Below, in pieces: positions 1 to 8,398 of a stretch of DNA of 64,000 nt. The notes beneath the pieces were generated by a model. It was not told the DNA's origin, searched no databases, and was given only the letters and a program-made list of their open reading frames with translations. The position numbers were made by a program, and so were the translations under genes. Position 1 is the stretch's first letter. Each line of letters opens with the position of its first letter. This stretch comes from Streptomonospora salina (GTDB lineage: Bacteria > Actinomycetota > Actinomycetes > Streptosporangiales > Streptosporangiaceae). The stretch is taken from assembly GCF_014204715.1 (NCBI RefSeq), contig NZ_JACHLY010000001.1:2511001-2575000 (forward strand), written 5' to 3'.

Positions 1-1245
1 ACGGCCTTCATCCAGGGCGCGAAGAACGCCGTGCTGCCGATGATCGGCGCCGCCCTGCTCGCGGCCAAGGGACGCACGGTGCTGCGCAACGTCCCGATGA
101 TCGAGGACGTCCACCGGGCGCTGGAGCTCGCCGAGCAGATCGGCGCCAAAGTGGAGTTCCACGAGGCCGAACGCACGGTGGTGATCGACGCCTCCCAGCT
201 CAACGACCCCGAGCGCGCCGTCCTGCCGGCGGACGTCGCCTCCCGGTTCCGCGGGTCGGTGCTGTTCGTCCCCGCGCTTATGCACCGCATGGGCCGCGCC
301 AGAATCGAAGGCGTGGGCGGCTGCAACCTCGGCAGCCGCAAACTCGACTTCCACTACCGGGGCTTCGCGCGCCTGGGCGCCGAGGTCACCGAGGACAACG
401 AACGCAACCACATCAACGTCGACGCCGGCAATCTGAGCGGCGGCCACCTCTACCTGGACACCCCCTCCCACACCGGCACCGAGAACCTCATCATGGCCGC
501 CGTGCTGGCCAAGGGCACCACGGTCATCGAACACGCGGCGCTGGAGCCCGAGGTCCTCGACGTCATCGAGTTCCTGTCGCGCATGGGCGCCAAGATCAGC
601 GGCGGCGGCACCGGCTTCATCACCGTCGAAGGGGTCGACGAGCTCACCGCGGTCGAGCACACGATCATGTCCGACCGCATCGACGCGGGCGTCTTCGCGA
701 TGATGGCCGCCGCCACCGGCGGCGAGGTCAGCCTCGTCGGCGCGCACCTGGAGCACCTGGGTGTCGCCCGCTGGAAGCTGGAGCAGATGGGCGTGGAGTT
801 CGCCCAGCAGGGCGCGGTGCTGCACGTGCGCCGCGACGCCGGCTCTCCGCTGCGGCCCATCAACGCCGTCACCTCGCCCTACCCCGGCTTCGCCACGGAC
901 CTCCAGTCGCCGCTGATGGCGCTGGCGACCATGGCCGAGGGCGAGAGCTACCTGCACGAGGCCATTTACGACGGCCGGTTCGCGCTGGCCGACGAACTGA
1001 CCAAGATGGGTGCGAAAATCGAGGTCGACGGCACGCGCGCCATCGTCCACGGCCACACCGCCCTGCGGGGCACCCCCGTCGTCGCCCACGATCTGCGCAC
1101 CGGTGCCGCACTGGTGCTTGCCGGACTGGTCGCCGAGGGGGAGACTGTGATCGCACCCGGTTATCTGGTCGACCGCGGCCACGCTCAGTTCGCCAAGCGC
1201 CTCGCGGCTTTGGGTGCCGACGTAATGCGCGAAGGCACCGAATAA
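1..1245 (+). CDS. murA: UDP-N-acetylglucosamine 1-carboxyvinyltransferase (MurA), 5' end outside window
   Basis: MurA transfers enolpyruvate from PEP to UDP-GlcNAc, the first committed cytoplasmic step of peptidoglycan synthesis. The reading frame is open from base 1: the codons before the first internal GTG encode TAFIQGAKNAVLP, which is the conserved N-terminal GAKNA motif, so the true start lies upstream. The catalytic loop GGCNLGSRKLDFH is present with its Cys codon at 322-324; this is the residue attacked by fosfomycin, and it is Asp in some actinobacteria. The two-domain inside-out barrel repeats are visible to the C-terminus, and the 414 residues seen fit a protein of about 430. It ends 196 bp before a regulator gene, with a hairpin between. 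I cannot tell whether it is the only MurA of the genome. Confidence 0.93.
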   Translation, partial: TAFIQGAKNAVLPMIGAALLAAKGRTVLRNVPMIEDVHRALELAEQIGAKVEFHEAERTVVIDASQLNDPERAVLPADVASRFRGSVLFVPALMHRMGRARIEGVGGCNLGSRKLDFHYRGFARLGAEVTEDNERNHINVDAGNLSGGHLYLDTPSHTGTENLIMAAVLAKGTTVIEHAALEPEVLDVIEFLSRMGAKISGGGTGFITVEGVDELTAVEHTIMSDRIDAGVFAMMAAATGGEVSLVGAHLEHLGVARWKLEQMGVEFAQQGAVLHVRRDAGSPLRPINAVTSPYPGFATDLQSPLMALATMAEGESYLHEAIYDGRFALADELTKMGAKIEVDGTRAIVHGHTALRGTPVVAHDLRTGAALVLAGLVAEGETVIAPGYLVDRGHAQFAKRLAALGADVMREGTE

Positions 1246-1264
1246 TCCCGAAACCGCAGTTCAG

Positions 1265-1294
1265 CCGGGGTGGGAGCAGAGGCTCCCACCCGGG
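1265..1294 (+). terminator. Hairpin downstream of murA
   Basis: A 13-bp near-perfect inverted repeat (CCGGGGTGGGAGC / GCTCCCACCCGGG) with a 4-nt loop starts 20 bp after the murA stop and is followed only by a short CTTTC run. It fits a GC-rich actinobacterial terminator. Confidence 0.6.
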
Positions 1295-1441
1295 CTTTCG
1301 GTGTTCTGTGTGAAACGATCTTCGTTCGCCCCGCACAATGGGTACGATCTCGGCAACCATGCCGTGACAGGGAACAGGTTCGGGAAATCCAGTGGGCGCA
1401 CATAGTGAAGAGCGTGGAATGGTAGCGGGGAGCAGCCCGAG

Positions 1442-2761
1442 GTGAGTGCGCAGCGAACTGGCGATCTGACGATTGGTGTCATCGGTCCCCATGAAGTCGT
1501 CGAGCGCGTCATGCTCATGGGACCGGGGTCCACGGGACCGCTCAACGCCAGACTGATCGCCGCCGCGTATCGAGATGAGCAAGAGGCGACCGACAAGGTG
1601 CTGCGCCTGGGTTCGGCGATCGACGCGTATCTGTTCGCCAGCCCCGTCCCTTACGAGTTCGCACGGAAGGCCGGCGTGCTGACCATGCCCGCCACGTACG
1701 TGCCCCTGGGCGGAGCCAGCCTGCACGAGGCCCTGCTGCGGGCCACTCTGGACGAGCGGCTCGATCCCACCCGGGCCAGTCTCGACGTACTCAGCCGGTC
1801 CGACGTCGTCGAGGCCTACTCCGAGGTCGATCTCCCCGTCGACGGCATCCACGTCCACGAGGAGCTCACCAGCGTCGCCCAGCTGACCTCGTTCCACGAA
1901 GGACTGTGGCGGCGCAAGTCCACCCGGATGGCGATCACCTGCGTGCGCGGGGTCGCCGAGCGGCTGGAGTCCATGGGCGTGCCGGCGATCCGGCTGCGGC
2001 CCACCAACGCCGGAGTGCGCAGCGCGCTGCAGACCGCCGGACTGCTGGGCGCCCACCACCGGTTGGAGGAGGCGCAGCTGGGTGTGGTCATCGTCGACGT
2101 CCCCACCCTGCGCGACTCGTCGCGCCGCTCGACGCCGCGCTACTGGCGCGACGAGCTGCGGCTGTCGCTGCAGCGCCTGCTGCTGCAGGAGGCGCACCGG
2201 ATCAACGCCACGGCGCATCCGGTCGACGACCACACGTTCATGGTCACCGCCACCCGCGGGTCGCTCGTCAGCGCGACCGAGGGCTTCCGCCAACCCCCGT
2301 TCGTCGAACGGATCAAGGCCGAGTTGGGCATCTCCATCGAGGTCGGCATCGGCATGGGCCGCACCACCCAGGACGCCGAGACCCACGCGCGCGCGGCGCT
2401 GAGCCGCGCACAGGCCACGCGGCAGAGCTTCGCGGTCGACCGGGAGGGGCGGTCGCTGGTGCCCGCGCAACGTGCGCCTCAGCGGCAGTCGGCCGAACCT
2501 CTGCGCACCAAGGGCCGCGAGACCCTGCTGCGCCTCTCGGAGAAGATCGCCGAGGAGGACGGCCCGCTGGTGGTCGACGCGGAGAACGCCGGGCGCATGC
2601 TGGGCGTCACCCCGCGCACGGCCCGCCGGCTGCTGCGCACACTGGTCGAGGAGGGGCTGGCCTGGCCGCTGCCGCCCAACCGCACCCTGCAGCCGGGCCG
2701 GCCGCGCCAGCTCTACCGGCTGATCCTGGAGAAGTTGGACAAGGACAAGGCGGGCAAGTAG
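1442..2761 (+). CDS. Transcriptional regulator with degenerate nucleotide-cyclase-like domain and C-terminal HTH
   Basis: A 439-residue protein from a GTG start, with GGGGAG at 1427-1432 as ribosome binding site. The N-terminal ~130 residues begin TIGVIGPHEVVERVM, a pattern seen in regulators with periplasmic-binding or response-type folds. The middle (about residues 230-330) ends in IEVGIGMGRTTQDAETHARAAL, which resembles the SVGIGxGxTxxEAExNARxAL motif of GTP cyclohydrolase III/GGDEF-like domains, but no catalytic GGDEF signature is visible. Residues ~350-425 form a winged helix (AGRMLGVTPRTARRLLRTL) followed by GRPRQLYRL. It probably senses a small molecule and binds DNA. It stands alone between two hairpins, so its targets cannot be read from context. 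Confidence 0.7.
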   Translation: MSAQRTGDLTIGVIGPHEVVERVMLMGPGSTGPLNARLIAAAYRDEQEATDKVLRLGSAIDAYLFASPVPYEFARKAGVLTMPATYVPLGGASLHEALLRATLDERLDPTRASLDVLSRSDVVEAYSEVDLPVDGIHVHEELTSVAQLTSFHEGLWRRKSTRMAITCVRGVAERLESMGVPAIRLRPTNAGVRSALQTAGLLGAHHRLEEAQLGVVIVDVPTLRDSSRRSTPRYWRDELRLSLQRLLLQEAHRINATAHPVDDHTFMVTATRGSLVSATEGFRQPPFVERIKAELGISIEVGIGMGRTTQDAETHARAALSRAQATRQSFAVDREGRSLVPAQRAPQRQSAEPLRTKGRETLLRLSEKIAEEDGPLVVDAENAGRMLGVTPRTARRLLRTLVEEGLAWPLPPNRTLQPGRPRQLYRLILEKLDKDKAGK

Positions 2762-2776
2762 CCGTCCGCACCCCGC

Positions 2777-2809
2777 GGGGCCGGCGCCGATTCCTGCGGT
2801 GCCGGCCCC
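2777..2809. terminator. Bidirectional hairpin between convergent genes
   Basis: GGGGCCGGC and GCCGGCCCC pair around a 15-nt loop in the 117-bp gap between the regulator (ends 2761) and the minus-strand aminotransferase (ends 2879). No U-run follows. Confidence 0.45.
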
Positions 2810-2878
2810 GTCCGCGTCTCCCGGGACATCACATCCAGCGGGCCGCGCTGCGGCCGCCGGTGCGGGCCGGGCGGCGCG

Positions 2879-3964
2879 TCAGTCGCGGTTGCGGTGCGGG
2901 AACTCGCGGGCGGCTTCGAGGAAGGCGTCGTTCTCCTCCGGGGTGCCGATGCTGATCCGCAGGCCCTCGCCGGGGAACGCGCGCACGGCCACCCCCGAGG
3001 CCTCGGCCGCGGCGGCGAAGGACGCGGTGTGCTCGCCCAGCCGCAGCCACACGAAGTTGGCCTCGGTCGAGGGCAGTTCCCAGCCGTCGGCCAGCAGCGC
3101 GTCGCGCACCCGCTCGCGCTCCTTCACAGTGGCGGCGACGCGCTCCAGCAGTTCGTCCTCTGCGGCCAGCGAGGCCACTGCGGCGGCCTGGGCGACGTGG
3201 TTGACCGCGAACGGCACCATCGTCTTGCGCACGGCGGTGGCGATGTGCGGCGGGGCCACCATGAACCCCACCCGCAGCGCGGCGAGCCCGTAGGCCTTGG
3301 AGAACGTGCGCAGGACGGCGACGTTGGGGCGGTCGGCGAAGGCCGCGATCCCGTCGGGGACCTGCGGGTCGCGCACGTACTCGCGGTAGGCCTCGTCCAG
3401 CACCACCAGCACGTGCTCGGGCACCCGGTCCAGAAACGCCGTCAGTTCGGATTCGCGCACGGCGGTGCCGGTGGGGTTGTTCGGGTTGCAGACGAACACG
3501 GCGCGCGTGCGGTCGGTGACGGCCTCGGCCATGGCGTCGAGGTCGTGGGTCTCGCCGCGCAGCGGCACGGCCACCGGGTCGGCTCCCGACAGTCCCGCCA
3601 GCAGGGGGTAGGCCTCGAAGGAGCGCCACGCGTAGACGACCTCGGTGCCGGGTTCGGCGACGGCTTCCAGGATCTGCTGCAGCAGCCCGACCGACCCGGC
3701 GCCCAGGGCGATGCGGTCTTCGTCGACCCCGAAGCGGTCCGCGAGCGCTCCCGTGAGCTCCGTGGCGGCGGTGTCGGGATAGCGGTTGAGGTCGGCAGCC
3801 GACCGGGTCACGGCCTCGATCACGGAGGGCAGCGGGCCGTACGGGCTTTCGTTCGAGGAGAGCTTGACCGAGCGGCCGCTCGGCGAGGCCGCCTTCCGCC
3901 CGGGCTTGTAGGCCGGGATGGTTCCGAGCACGTCCCTCAGATATGGCGAATTCGGCTCAGCCAC
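2879..3964 (-). CDS. hisC: Histidinol-phosphate / aromatic aminotransferase (HisC-Pat family)
   Basis: PLP-dependent fold-type I aminotransferase of 361 residues from a GTG start, with AAGGA a few bases upstream. It starts like HisC/Pat proteins ([15 protein letters not shown], then SSNESPYGP). The substrate-pocket motif CNPNNPTGT and the PLP-lysine block [14 protein letters not shown] are both present, and length is normal. HisC makes histidinol phosphate from imidazole-acetol phosphate; in actinobacteria this subgroup, standing outside the his operon as here, is often the aromatic amino acid aminotransferase Pat. The sequence alone does not decide between them. It diverges from the lipoprotein gene across 114 bp. 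Confidence 0.85.
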   Translation of the reverse strand: MAEPNSPYLRDVLGTIPAYKPGRKAASPSGRSVKLSSNESPYGPLPSVIEAVTRSAADLNRYPDTAATELTGALADRFGVDEDRIALGAGSVGLLQQILEAVAEPGTEVVYAWRSFEAYPLLAGLSGADPVAVPLRGETHDLDAMAEAVTDRTRAVFVCNPNNPTGTAVRESELTAFLDRVPEHVLVVLDEAYREYVRDPQVPDGIAAFADRPNVAVLRTFSKAYGLAALRVGFMVAPPHIATAVRKTMVPFAVNHVAQAAAVASLAAEDELLERVAATVKERERVRDALLADGWELPSTEANFVWLRLGEHTASFAAAAEASGVAVRAFPGEGLRISIGTPEENDAFLEAAREFPHRNRD

Positions 3965-4078
3965 CGTTGTCCTTCCTCGATACTCTGTGCAATATCCAGG
4001 CTACTTTGGGCGATGATCGCTCGGGAGCAGCCCCTGCGGAGCGCAGCGGCAATATCGCACAGAAGAGGAAACAGCACC

Positions 4079-4804
4079 ATGGAGCACCCCCTTCCGGCAC
4101 GCAGGGCGACGTCATTGGCACTCGCCGTGTTCGCCGTCTCCGCCGCGGCCGCCTGCGGCGGCGGTGGCGGCACCCAGGGCGAGGAGGAGGACGGCGGCGG
4201 CGCGTCCGGCGCCCAAGCCGCCGAGCGCCTGCACGAGGCGCAGATGGCGCAGTTCGGGGACGCCAAGGTCGTGCCCGACCGCAGCGAGCTGGGCGTCTAC
4301 TCCCAGCTGAGCACCACGCGGCGCACCGACCGGTTGCGCGAATCCTCCGACCTGGACAAGCCCCAGTGCATCGACGCGGCCAACCAGTGGGGCGAGCTGC
4401 CCGCGGTGCGGGACGCGCCGACCTCGCTGGCCACCTTCGCGCGCGGCGACGACACCATCACCCACACACTCGTGCAGGTCCCGGAGGAGACCGCCGAGAA
4501 GGCCGTCGCCGCCGAACCGCCCGAGGAGTGCGCGAGCTACGAGGTGACGATGGAGGACGGGTCGACGACGTCCTACCGCCTCGAAGAGATCGACGTCGAA
4601 CAGGTCGCCGACGGTTCGCGCGCCTTCGCCGTGGAGACCGAGATCGACGGCGACACCGTGTGGCTCTACAGCCTCGTCTACCGCAACGGCGGCTACCTGG
4701 GCACCACCACCGTGCTCGGACCGAACGCGGACGAGGACTACCGGGAGACGGTCGCGGCCTTCACCGAGAAGGCCGTGGAGCGCGAGCAGTCCGTGCTCGC
4801 CTAG
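4079..4804 (+). CDS. Putative secreted lipoprotein of unknown function
   Basis: A 241-residue protein with an ATG start preceded by AGAGGAA. Residues 7-26 are a lipoprotein signal: two arginines, the hydrophobic stretch LALAVFAVSAAAAC, with Cys26 as the probable lipidation site. An acidic Gly/Glu linker (residues 27-42) leads to a soluble domain that is rich in acidic residues and has Cys at about residues 97 and 151, possibly a disulphide. No catalytic motif is recognisable. A longer reading frame extends upstream across the aminotransferase gene, but the signal peptide fixes the start here. Likely anchored on the outer face of the membrane. Confidence 0.72.
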   Translation: MEHPLPARRATSLALAVFAVSAAAACGGGGGTQGEEEDGGGASGAQAAERLHEAQMAQFGDAKVVPDRSELGVYSQLSTTRRTDRLRESSDLDKPQCIDAANQWGELPAVRDAPTSLATFARGDDTITHTLVQVPEETAEKAVAAEPPEECASYEVTMEDGSTTSYRLEEIDVEQVADGSRAFAVETEIDGDTVWLYSLVYRNGGYLGTTTVLGPNADEDYRETVAAFTEKAVEREQSVLA

Positions 4805-5337
4805 CCGATCGGGGCGAGCGGGCGGGTGCGGCGCGCCGGCGGGTGCGCGGCGAGGGCACGGACGCGCAGGCCGGCGCCGGGGCGTGGACGTTCGTGCACG
4901 ATGCACCGCACGGCGGGTGGCGCCACCCGCCCGCCGTCCATTAGAGTCCTCTGCATCGAACTCGTGTTCGATTCGGGAGTGGGGGAGTGACCACGGCAGC
5001 GCACGTCCCCGGTCGGACCGCGCCACGGCCCGCCGGGCTCGGGCGCGCCCCCACTCCCGGTTCCCCCGGCTGAGCCGCGGGACCGCCACTGCGAGCGCGG
5101 CCGGTCCGCCGACGCCTGCGACCCGGCGCAACGCCCGCGCGGCCGCGTGGTTTTCACCGTTCCGGAACTCCCGGGCAGACGGGCACGGAACGTCCCATTT
5201 GTACAGAGATAAGGCTGGTGAGAGCTGGCGATTACTCCTGTCGTGCCACAGTGAAAGCACGATGACGTGGTGAAACGCACGGTTCGCGCCCCGCCGGCAG
5301 TTCGCGTGCGCACCAGCGAACCCGGGTCGGTGATCGC
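4805..5337. other. Gap between lipoprotein and sigma factor; contains SOS-box-like palindrome
   Basis: No convincing long gene on either strand. A perfect LexA-type palindrome lies at 4956-4971. It is flanked by two very short reading frames: a 29-codon frame starting GTG at 4986 behind GGGGGAG (plus strand), and a 46-codon frame starting ATG at 4940 (minus strand). Neither has recognisable homology. The last ~130 bp presumably hold the sigma-factor promoter. Confidence 0.5.
4956..4971. promoter_or_regulatory. LexA (SOS) box candidate
   Basis: TCGAAC-TCGT-GTTCGA is a perfect palindrome that matches the Gram-positive LexA consensus CGAACNNNNGTTCG. No known SOS gene stands next to it; only tiny reading frames begin within 40 bp on each side. 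Confidence 0.5.
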
Positions 5338-5856
5338 GTGACGGGAACAGCACACAGGTCCAGGTACGAGGAGTTCTCCGAATACGTCAGCAGCCGCGGC
5401 CCCGCGCTCCTGCGGATGGCCAAGTCGCTGGCCAACAACGGCTCCGACGCCGAAGACCTCCTGCAGGCCGCCCTGATCAAGACGTTCTTCGCCTGGGACC
5501 GGATCGCCAGCCCCAGCGCACGCGACGGGTACGTGCGCCGCGCCATGGTCAACACCCAGATCTCCGAATGGCGCCGCCAGCGCATGGCCGTCTACCCCAC
5601 CGCCGACATCCCCGACCAGCGCGTGGACGATCCGACCTGGAAGACCGACCTCACCGACACCGTCCACCGCGCCATCGCCCGCCTCCCCGACCGGCAGCGG
5701 GCCATGGTGGTGCTGCGCTACTACGAGGACCTCACCGAGGTCCAGATCGCCGATCGCCTGGGCGTGACCCTCGGCACCGTGAAGAGCACGCTCTCCCGCG
5801 CCGTCACCAAACTGCGCCAGGACGCCGACCTCACGATCGACCGCGCCACCACCTGA
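5338..5856 (+). CDS. SigE-family RNA polymerase sigma factor (ECF type)
   Basis: A 172-residue ECF sigma factor. Region 2 spans about residues 10-80 (SLANNGSDAEDLLQAALIKTF, then WDRIASP and RRAMVNTQISEWRR). Region 4 spans about residues 105-165, with ARLPDRQRAMVVLRYYEDLTE and the helix-turn-helix IADRLGVTLGTVKSTLSRAV. This layout fits the actinobacterial SigE-like group, not a full sigma-70. The GTG start has only a weak ribosome binding site. No anti-sigma gene follows; tRNA-Ser comes next, so any partner must be encoded elsewhere. It would direct transcription of an envelope or stress regulon. Confidence 0.88.
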   Translation: MTGTAHRSRYEEFSEYVSSRGPALLRMAKSLANNGSDAEDLLQAALIKTFFAWDRIASPSARDGYVRRAMVNTQISEWRRQRMAVYPTADIPDQRVDDPTWKTDLTDTVHRAIARLPDRQRAMVVLRYYEDLTEVQIADRLGVTLGTVKSTLSRAVTKLRQDADLTIDRATT

Positions 5857-5952
5857 CTGCGGCCGCCACCGCCCCGCCACTGCCCCGCCGCCGAGCCGCC
5901 CGGCGTTCGTTTTGCACAGTGGACCGCGCGGTCGGTAGTGTTGTCTCAGCCA

Positions 5953-6041
5953 GGAGGCTTCGCCTAGTCCGGTCTATGGCGCCGCACTGCTAATGCGGTT
6001 AGGGTTCACGCCCTTCCGGGGTTCAAATCCCCGAGCCTCCG
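5953..6041 (+). tRNA. tRNA-Ser (GCU anticodon)
   Basis: Acceptor strands GGAGGCT/AGCCTCC, D arm GCC...GGC, anticodon stem CCGCA-TGCGG with loop CTGCTAA (anticodon GCT), an extended variable arm as in class II tRNAs, and T loop GTTCAAATC. 89 nt, discriminator G, no encoded CCA. Confidence 0.95.
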
Positions 6042-6048
6042 CAGGTGA

Positions 6049-6087
6049 GAGGGGGTCTACCGTCCCGCGGTAGACCCCCTCGTTTTT
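6049..6087 (+). terminator. Rho-independent terminator of tRNA-Ser
   Basis: A 14-bp perfect stem (GAGGGGGTCTACCG / CGGTAGACCCCCTC) with a 5-nt loop is followed by GTTTTT. It begins 8 bp after the tRNA. Confidence 0.9.
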
Positions 6088-6224
6088 ATGCCGGGGGTGG
6101 GATTCGGGGCGCGGTCCACACCGCTCCGCCCGCCCCATGCGTCATCCGCGGATCGCGGCGCACAGCGCTTTCCGCTGCCGGAACACCCGCCCGCCGCCGG
6201 TCCGCTTCAGGCAGCGGGCTCGGG

Positions 6225-6494
6225 TCATGGCTGCTGCCACCGGTCCCACGCCCGGTCCTGGCCCATGAGCCAGTCGGCGACCGCCTGAGGCCGGGCGTAG
6301 CCCTCCCAGGCGTCGACCAGACCGGCGGCGGCGCCGCCCGGCGGCACCGGATGGCGGCGGGCCAGGCGCCAGTGCCAGTCCCCGCCGGGCACCAGCACGC
6401 CGCGGATGCTCCAGGTGTCGCGGTAGAACCCGGCGAGGTCGCCGGCCGGGTCCCAGGTGTCGGCGGTGATGCGCGGCGGGTGTCGGCGGGTCAT
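6225..6494 (-). CDS. Small hypothetical protein, third gene of an RPYV-type cassette
   Basis: An 89-residue Trp-rich soluble protein (WDPAGDLAGFYRDTW, then LVPGGDWHWRLARRH, then DRAWDRWQQP). It begins with ATG overlapping the TGA of the gene before it (ATGA), so the two are translationally coupled. I do not recognise a family. Its position in a three-gene unit running away from the Scr1-type regulator at 7205 suggests that it is accessory to that locus. Confidence 0.55.
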   Translation of the reverse strand: MTRRHPPRITADTWDPAGDLAGFYRDTWSIRGVLVPGGDWHWRLARRHPVPPGGAAAGLVDAWEGYARPQAVADWLMGQDRAWDRWQQP

Positions 6495-6724
6495 TGCCGC
6501 GGCACCTCCCCCGCGATGTGGGTGCGCGCCATGGTCACCGCCGTGCAGCGGCCGCGGGTCGCATCGACCTCGGCGAGCGCGCGGGCGAGGTAGTGGCGCT
6601 GGACGGGCTGGTCGTCGGGAGTGGCCTGAATGGAGGCGTGCAGCAGCCCGGCGACCTCGGCGAGGCGGGCCTCGTCGCGCAACGACAGGCGGGTCGTGTC
6701 GGTGTCGGTGACCGGGGGCGTCAT
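6491..6724 (-). CDS. Small hypothetical protein, second gene of an RPYV-type cassette
   Basis: A 77-residue, probably helical protein (MTPPVTDTDTTRLSLRDEARLAEVAGLLHASIQ begins it, shown here only to place the start; the rest is LARALAEVDATRGRC...). The ATG lies 2 bp past the stop of the 82-residue upstream gene, and its own stop overlaps the next start by 4 bp. No TM segment or catalytic motif is visible. Function unknown; co-expression with its neighbours is clear from the packing. Confidence 0.55.
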   Translation of the reverse strand: MTPPVTDTDTTRLSLRDEARLAEVAGLLHASIQATPDDQPVQRHYLARALAEVDATRGRCTAVTMARTHIAGEVPRQ

Positions 6725-6726
6725 GG

Positions 6727-6975
6727 TCACACCCCCGCCAGGACGCGCTCGCCCGCGTCCGCCTGGGCGCGCCGGGCCTCCCAGACGAGGACGTAGGGCC
6801 GCACGGGCGAGGGGTCGAGCCCGCCGGCCTCGGCGAGCGGCTCGGACTCGGGCGGCGGCTCTTCCACCGGCCGGTGGGTGACGTAGGGCCGGACACGGGC
6901 CGCGGCGTGACGGCCGCTCGGCGGCGGCATCAGCCGGTCCCGCCACTCCTGGACGATCTCGGACAGCGTGCGCAT
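6727..6975 (-). CDS. Small RPYV-motif protein, first gene of the cassette
   Basis: An 82-residue protein with two copies of an RPYV motif (ARVRPYVTHRP and SPVRPYVLVWEARRAQ) in a proline-rich body. A second, shorter protein with the same signature lies in the tRNA-Arg island at 56956-57144, also as the first gene of a pair. It starts at the head of the minus-strand unit, 229 bp from the divergent regulator at 7205. I recognise it as a recurrent small actinomycete gene but know no function for it. Confidence 0.55.
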   Translation of the reverse strand: MRTLSEIVQEWRDRLMPPPSGRHAAARVRPYVTHRPVEEPPPESEPLAEAGGLDPSPVRPYVLVWEARRAQADAGERVLAGV

Positions 6976-7204
6976 AGCTACCCCCTGCGGGGTCGGGCCG
7001 GATGGGAGATCCGGCGTTGTGCTTCAGGTCCCCCCATCGTCGCGTCCAACCATCGAATCTGCAAGACCAACTTTTAAATTAGTGCGAGAATCGATCACTA
7101 CTGAACCCACAAACGTCCTGGTGATGCACCGAATGTCTGAAAACTTGGAGTGCCCTCTACCATCAGGGGCGCACGCGCACCGCCCCACGAGGAGCACCGA
7201 CCCA

Positions 7205-8056
7205 TTGGCCAGCAGCCCCACACTCCGCCGGCGGCGCCTCTCCTGGCGGCTACGCGAGCTCCGGGAACAGGCCGGACTGACCGCGGACGAGGTCACCGAC
7301 CGTGCCCACCAGCGGGGCGCGCAGCGCTGGTCACCGTCGAAAATCACCCGGATCGAGCGCAACGAGTGGATCCGACCCAAGGTCGAGGACGTCGAGATGC
7401 TCCTGGACATCTACGAGGTCACTGACCAGGACGACCGCGACGCCTGCGTCGCGCTGGCCAAGCAGGCTCGCCGGCGCGGCTGGTGGGTCGGATACTCGGA
7501 TGTCCTCGGCCGGGGCGCACTGACCGGGCTGGAGGTCGAGGCATCGGTCATCCGAACATTCGAGCTGGCCGTAGTCCCCGGACTACTGCAGACCGAGGAG
7601 TACGCCCGAGCGATGATCCGGGGCGGCGGCATCACCGACGAGGACGAGGTCGAGCGCCGCGTGGAAGCGCGGATGATGCGCCAGCAGATCCTGTCTCGGG
7701 CGGATGCCCCGAGATACTGGGCGACGATCGACGAGGCGGCACTGCGGAAGATCCCCGCGGCCGCCCTTCGGGAGCAGGTCAGTCACCTGCTGCAGGTGCA
7801 GCGATCTACCCTGAGAGTGCAGGTACTCCCTGATGCTGCAGGGCTGCACGCGGGAATGATGGGTCCGTTCGTGATCATGGATTTCCCGTCCGACCCGATT
7901 GTGGTCTACATCGAGGGGCACACCTCACAGACTTTCCACGAGGAACCCGAGGATGTGGAGCGATACAACCTGCTCTACACCTACGTGCAGGCGGCCGCGC
8001 TCAGCGTGGACGACTCGACCGCGTTCCTCGAAAGTTTGCTGGAGTCCCACCCGTAA
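7205..8056 (+). CDS. XRE-family regulator with DUF5753 domain (Scr1-type, antitoxin-like)
   Basis: A 283-residue protein. The N-terminal HTH spans residues ~10-70 (LRELREQAGLTADEVTDRA, then SPSKITRIERN), followed by the DUF5753 region (RTFELAVVPGLLQTEEYARAMI, then ERRVEARMMRQQIL). These regulators are regularly followed by a DUF397 gene and some are described as TA-like antitoxins. I chose the TTG at 7205 because GAGGAG at 7189-7194 precedes it and the length then matches the family; an in-frame extension upstream to 6968 has no ribosome binding site. The DUF397 gene follows after 8 bp, forming a two-gene operon. Confidence 0.88.
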   Translation: MASSPTLRRRRLSWRLRELREQAGLTADEVTDRAHQRGAQRWSPSKITRIERNEWIRPKVEDVEMLLDIYEVTDQDDRDACVALAKQARRRGWWVGYSDVLGRGALTGLEVEASVIRTFELAVVPGLLQTEEYARAMIRGGGITDEDEVERRVEARMMRQQILSRADAPRYWATIDEAALRKIPAAALREQVSHLLQVQRSTLRVQVLPDAAGLHAGMMGPFVIMDFPSDPIVVYIEGHTSQTFHEEPEDVERYNLLYTYVQAAALSVDDSTAFLESLLESHP

Positions 8057-8064
8057 GGAAAGCG

Positions 8065-8262
8065 ATGCCGAAGCCGTCCCAGTCCGAGTTGATCTTCCAC
8101 ACGTCCAGCTACAGCGGACCCAAGACCGAGAACTGCGTCGAGGTCGCCGAGGGGCGCGAGACCCTCGTCCGCGACACGCAGCACCGCGAGACCGGCCACC
8201 TCGGTTTCCCTGCCGAGGAGTGGCAGGCATTCCTCGACGAGGTGAAGGCCAGCCGCCTGTAG
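8065..8262 (+). CDS. DUF397 protein
   Basis: A 65-residue protein with the DUF397 layout: FHTSSYSGPKTENCVEVAE, then VRDTQHRETGHLGFPAEEWQAFLDEVK. Start ATG with AAGGAAA overlapping the end of the regulator gene. DUF397 proteins occur beside Scr1-type XRE regulators and have been proposed as the toxin-like or signalling partner; the biochemical role is unsettled. Ends 14 bp before a strong terminator. Confidence 0.88.
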   Translation: MPKPSQSELIFHTSSYSGPKTENCVEVAEGRETLVRDTQHRETGHLGFPAEEWQAFLDEVKASRL

Positions 8263-8275
8263 CTCTGGGTATGAC

Positions 8276-8309
8276 GAAGGCCCCGGCGGACGGATCCGTC
8301 GGGGCCTTC
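8276..8309. terminator. Terminator after DUF397
   Basis: Inverted repeat GAAGGCCCCGGCGGAC / GTCGGGGCCTTC around GGATCC in the gap between the DUF397 gene (plus) and the MFS gene (minus). It can serve both directions. Confidence 0.75.
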
Positions 8310-8398
8310 ATCGTGCTACCTGAAGCACTTCCCGAGCCGAGTGTAGCGCCTGTCGGAAACGGGCCGCCATGCTCGGTGAGCGGTGCCAGTGGCCGGAC

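Noticed and set aside
869-2470. 533-residue minus-strand frame across murA and the regulator
   Set aside because: Pro/Arg/Gln-rich shadow of two clear genes on the other strand; no ribosome binding site or motif.
2894-4078. Long plus-strand extension upstream of the lipoprotein
   Set aside because: It is antisense to the hisC/pat gene; the signal peptide and ribosome binding site place the start at 4079.
4112-5880. Long minus-strand frames over lipoprotein and sigma factor
   Set aside because: GC-rich shadow frames without recognisable domains.
5953-6041. tRNA-Ser as a second island attachment site
   Set aside because: I found no copy of its 3' end elsewhere in the window, although accessory-type genes follow it.
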